Assembly (NCBI GenBank): GCA_003427395.1
Contig: BFEA01000523.1
Location: 861,705 to 893,699 of the forward strand
Source of the DNA: Chara braunii
Taxonomy: Eukaryota; Streptophyta; Charophyceae; Charales; Characeae
Direction: 5' to 3'
Length of the DNA: 31,995 bases
Position 1 is the stretch's first letter. Every line of letters begins with the position of its first letter. The notes below the pieces were generated by a model. That model made no database searches and had not been told where the DNA came from. It saw nothing but the letters and a program-made list of their open reading frames with translations. The position numbers and the translations under genes were made by a program. Below are positions 29,989 through 31,995 of this stretch, piece after piece.

Positions 29989-30467
29989 CAATGTCTCTCT
30001 GTCCTTCTTCTCCTCTCCCCCCTCCCTCTCCCCCCTCCCTCTCCTCCTTCCCTTCCCGTCATCGCTCTTCCTTCTATCGCCTCCCCCTCTCCCCCCTCCC
30101 TGTCTCTTATACACATCTAGATGTGTATAAGAGACAGCTCCTCCTCCTCCTTCCCTTTGTGTTGTTTTCCTCCCCCGGCCTTCTCTTCGTCCTTTGTGTT
30201 CATCTGTGCCTCTTCCGTCTTCTTCTTTGCTCAGGGAGGAGGGAAAGGTGGGACTTGGGTTAGCGGAAGCCCCTCTCGATAAGTCCTGGTGTGCATGGAA
30301 AGCAGTTTGCCAATGGCTCACTGTTCTTCTTCTCCTCCTCCCCCTCCTTTCTCTTCCTCCTTCCCTTTGTGTTCTTTTCCGCCTCTTCCTTCTTCTCCTT
30401 TCCTCAGGGAGGAGAGAAAGCCAGGGCTTGGGTTAGCGGGAGCCCCTCAATAAGTACTGGTGTGCAT
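29989..30467. repeat. CT-rich tandem duplication spanning the adapter
   Basis: Copy 1 (about 29989-30296, containing the adapter) and copy 2 (about 30304-30467) share CAATG then CTTCTTCTCCTC, CTCCTTCCCTTTGTGTT and CTCAGGGAGGAG. They also share ACTTGGGTTAGCGG or GCTTGGGTTAGCGG, then AGCCCCTC and TGGTGTGCAT. Copy 1 has about 40 extra bases in its pyrimidine tract. Because the adapter lies in copy 1, the copy number may be an assembly product. Confidence 0.8.
30100..30137. other. Nextera mosaic-end junction adapter (artefact)
   Basis: CTGTCTCTTATACACATCT is followed immediately by its inverse complement AGATGTGTATAAGAGACAG, an exact 38-bp palindrome. This is the junction produced in transposase-based mate-pair libraries, where two 19-bp mosaic ends are ligated. 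Conceptual translation gives the contaminant signature SYTHLDVYKRQ on both strands. It is not biological sequence, and the bases on its two sides may not be adjacent in the genome. Confidence 0.98.
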
Positions 30468-30713
30468 CACGTCCGGGTATGTGTGCGTGCATGAGCTTTG
30501 CTATGTCTCTGCAGGAGCTATGTTGTCGACATTGTATTGTATCCACCGCTCACGATGGACCTCGCTATTCTCTGTTCCCTCTTCTTCTTCTCGTTTTTAA
30601 TTTACAGTAATTTCTTCTTCTTCTTCTTCGTTCTTCTGATCTTTCTTGACAAGGTTTGTCAGGCCCACACCATACATAGCCAACAAGGAAGTGTGGACGA
30701 CGCTACGTGTTGG

Positions 30714-31765
30714 CATATAGATGTGTGGAAGAGACTTCTTGATGGTATATATCGCGAAACAGAAGTGCCCGGTAAACCGTCGGCAGGCAGGGAGGGAGAA
30801 GGGAGGGGACACCAAACGAGGGGCTGTGACAGACTGTAGGTAGGCAGAGAGGGAGAAGAGGACAACAAATGAGGGGCTGTGGAAGATTGTTTCGTCGGAG
30901 GGAGTTTTGCTGACTATGGTCATTGCACCCATCGTGGTAATTGCCTTCCTGTGTAAATTTGTTTGACTATTTCTGTAGTGGGAAACGTACATTAGTTTGG
31001 GAAGGAAAACAGTGTGCATATGTGAATGTACTTGCTATATATCGTCAAATAGAATATAGCCATGCTGACAGTAGTCGGGATCATGGTCTATTGCATTGTC
31101 TGTTTTTAGTGTTATTTTTAAAAGGCTAGTTCTTTCTTAAGCCCAGCCTATTCAATTACCTGTTGAATCTGGACAGGACGGCCCTTTCAGACCTTTTTTT
31201 TTATCGTCATTGTAGTATTATGGGGAACCCCGTAGCAGCCACATCCGTGCTCAAGCCTCCAACGAGGGAACATGAACATGCGGGAGCTGCACTCACCAGC
31301 AGGTGCGATACCTGCTACAGCAGGTGGGGGATACTGGCCAGGGGTCAGCGGGTAGCGTCAGGACCGAGCTTCTTCGATGGGCCAGTCACTATGCCTCCCC
31401 TCCCCCTATGAACATCTGCAGTCTCTGCTGAATGCCACTCGGGGGGACCAGCTGCATATCTCTAGGTGGCGGGCGCCAAGCTTGCCCAGGAAGGTACATG
31501 AGGCCAATGGGGATTGAACCCAAGACCCCTCCTGAATGCCACCTGCGTGCCTTACCAACTGAGCTAGGCCCGCTGGATCGTTGTCTGTTTTTCTTTGCGG
31601 GGCGCTGCGGCGATATTCACGTGCTTACGCTCTTAGTCAATATTTCTGTGACAATATATATCGATATATATGTATATACCCTCGTTTGTTGTCCTCTTCT
31701 CTCTCTCTGCCTACGGTTTACCGGGCAGTTCTGTTTGTGAAGATATATATAATATATATATGCCT
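30714..31765. repeat. Inverted repeat flanking the minus-strand SINE
   Basis: The plus-strand sequence at about 30714-30870 contains GGCATATA, GAAACAGAAGTGCCCGGTAA and ACCG, then GGAGAAG and CAACAAATGAGG. It is matched in inverted orientation at about 31683-31765, whose complement contains GGCATATA, ACAGAACTGCCCGGTAA, ACCGTAGGCAGAGAGAG and GACAACAAACGAGG. The left arm holds a partial internal duplication (30780-30835 and 30838-30885). Confidence 0.72.
31108..31580 (-). mobile_element. tRNA-derived SINE, full-length copy with target-site duplication
   Basis: The inverse complement matches the 26950-27423 copy along its length. It has an A box (TAGCTCAGTTGG), a B box (GGTTCAATCCC) and the shared body with CAGCAGAGACTGCAGATG, CTCCCGCATGTTC and CTTGAGCACGGATGTGG. 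It ends GGGCTTAAGAAAGAACTAGC and a short A/T-rich tail. It is flanked by a perfect 12-bp direct repeat, TTGTCTGTTTTT, at 31096-31107 and 31581-31592. That is a clear target-site duplication and fixes both ends. The perfect duplication and clean boxes suggest a comparatively recent insertion. Confidence 0.92.
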
Positions 31766-31835
31766 TCTTCTTCTTCTTCTTCTTCTTTCTTCTTCTTTCT
31801 TCTTCTTCTTCTTCTTCTTCTTCTTCTTCTTCTTC
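31764..31835. repeat. (TTC)n microsatellite
   Basis: About 24 CTT/TTC triplets with two interruptions (TTTC). It follows an AT alternation at 31743-31761. Confidence 0.97.
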
Positions 31836-31995
31836 ACGCCGGCTGAGACCTGACCCTCCCTTATCTTCATTGTCCATATTAGGACGTCGGCAGGCTCGTT
31901 CATTCTCCCCTCCTCCCAGTCCCCCTCCTTCTCGGCGTCGTATTGATGGTAATCTGCGGGGTTCTTTGTCTTACCGGCAGCCTGCTCTACCACGT

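Noticed and set aside
29824-30321. Minus-strand ORF of 165 codons and plus-strand ORFs across 30.1 kb
   Set aside because: They read through the Nextera adapter (contaminant peptide signature) and CT-rich repeats.
30714-30735. Second adapter remnant (AGATGTGTGGAAGAGAC)
   Set aside because: It resembles a mosaic end but has mismatches and no palindromic partner, and it belongs to an inverted repeat seen again at 31.7 kb.

Overview
This is a repeat-dominated window of a nuclear eukaryotic genome, not a bacterial or viral one. No intact host gene can be recognised. Nearly everything that can be supported is a decayed transposable element, a satellite or microsatellite, or a short non-autonomous repeat. 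The LINE at 12.4-19.1 kb has a DUF4283-like and zinc-knuckle ORF1 and a zf-RVT tail on ORF2, which is the architecture of green-plant LINEs. The Ty3/gypsy pol remnant also fits the green lineage. A streptophyte alga (for example a charophyte) or another plant-lineage genome is my best guess; the species cannot be fixed from the sequence.

Layout. 1-1760: AT-rich, with (TA)n and one 43-bp direct repeat. 1760-3155: a 71-bp satellite organised as an 8-monomer higher-order repeat, each unit closed by a microsatellite. 3321-3577: 5'-truncated copy of a tRNA-derived SINE. 4544-6633: Ty3/gypsy pol remnant (RNase H, an unusual PHD-type finger, integrase) on the plus strand. 6634-8700: unassigned open stretches downstream of pol. 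8700-12389: no gene seen. 12390-about 19075: nearly full-length but dead LINE. 19320-20345: a repeat family in about three copies that shares a 17-bp motif with the region upstream of the LINE. 21-22.9 kb: pyrimidine-rich low-complexity DNA.

22-29 kb holds many small repeats: four copies of a 111-bp inverted-repeat (MITE-like) element, and a family of units with a hammerhead-ribozyme-like core, a shared tail and a (CA)n tract. It also holds coding-like tandem duplications. 26950-27423 (plus) and 31108-31580 (minus) are two good copies of the SINE, the second with a perfect 12-bp target-site duplication. At 29.8 kb there is a 52-bp near-perfect palindrome. At 30100-30137 the sequence contains a back-to-back pair of Nextera transposon ends, which is a library artefact, so contiguity at that point is doubtful.

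Most interesting for follow-up: the hammerhead-like repeats, the PHD finger inside a gypsy pol, the 8-monomer higher-order satellite, and the MITE whose neighbouring duplicated site keeps only a 14-bp joined-ends palindrome.
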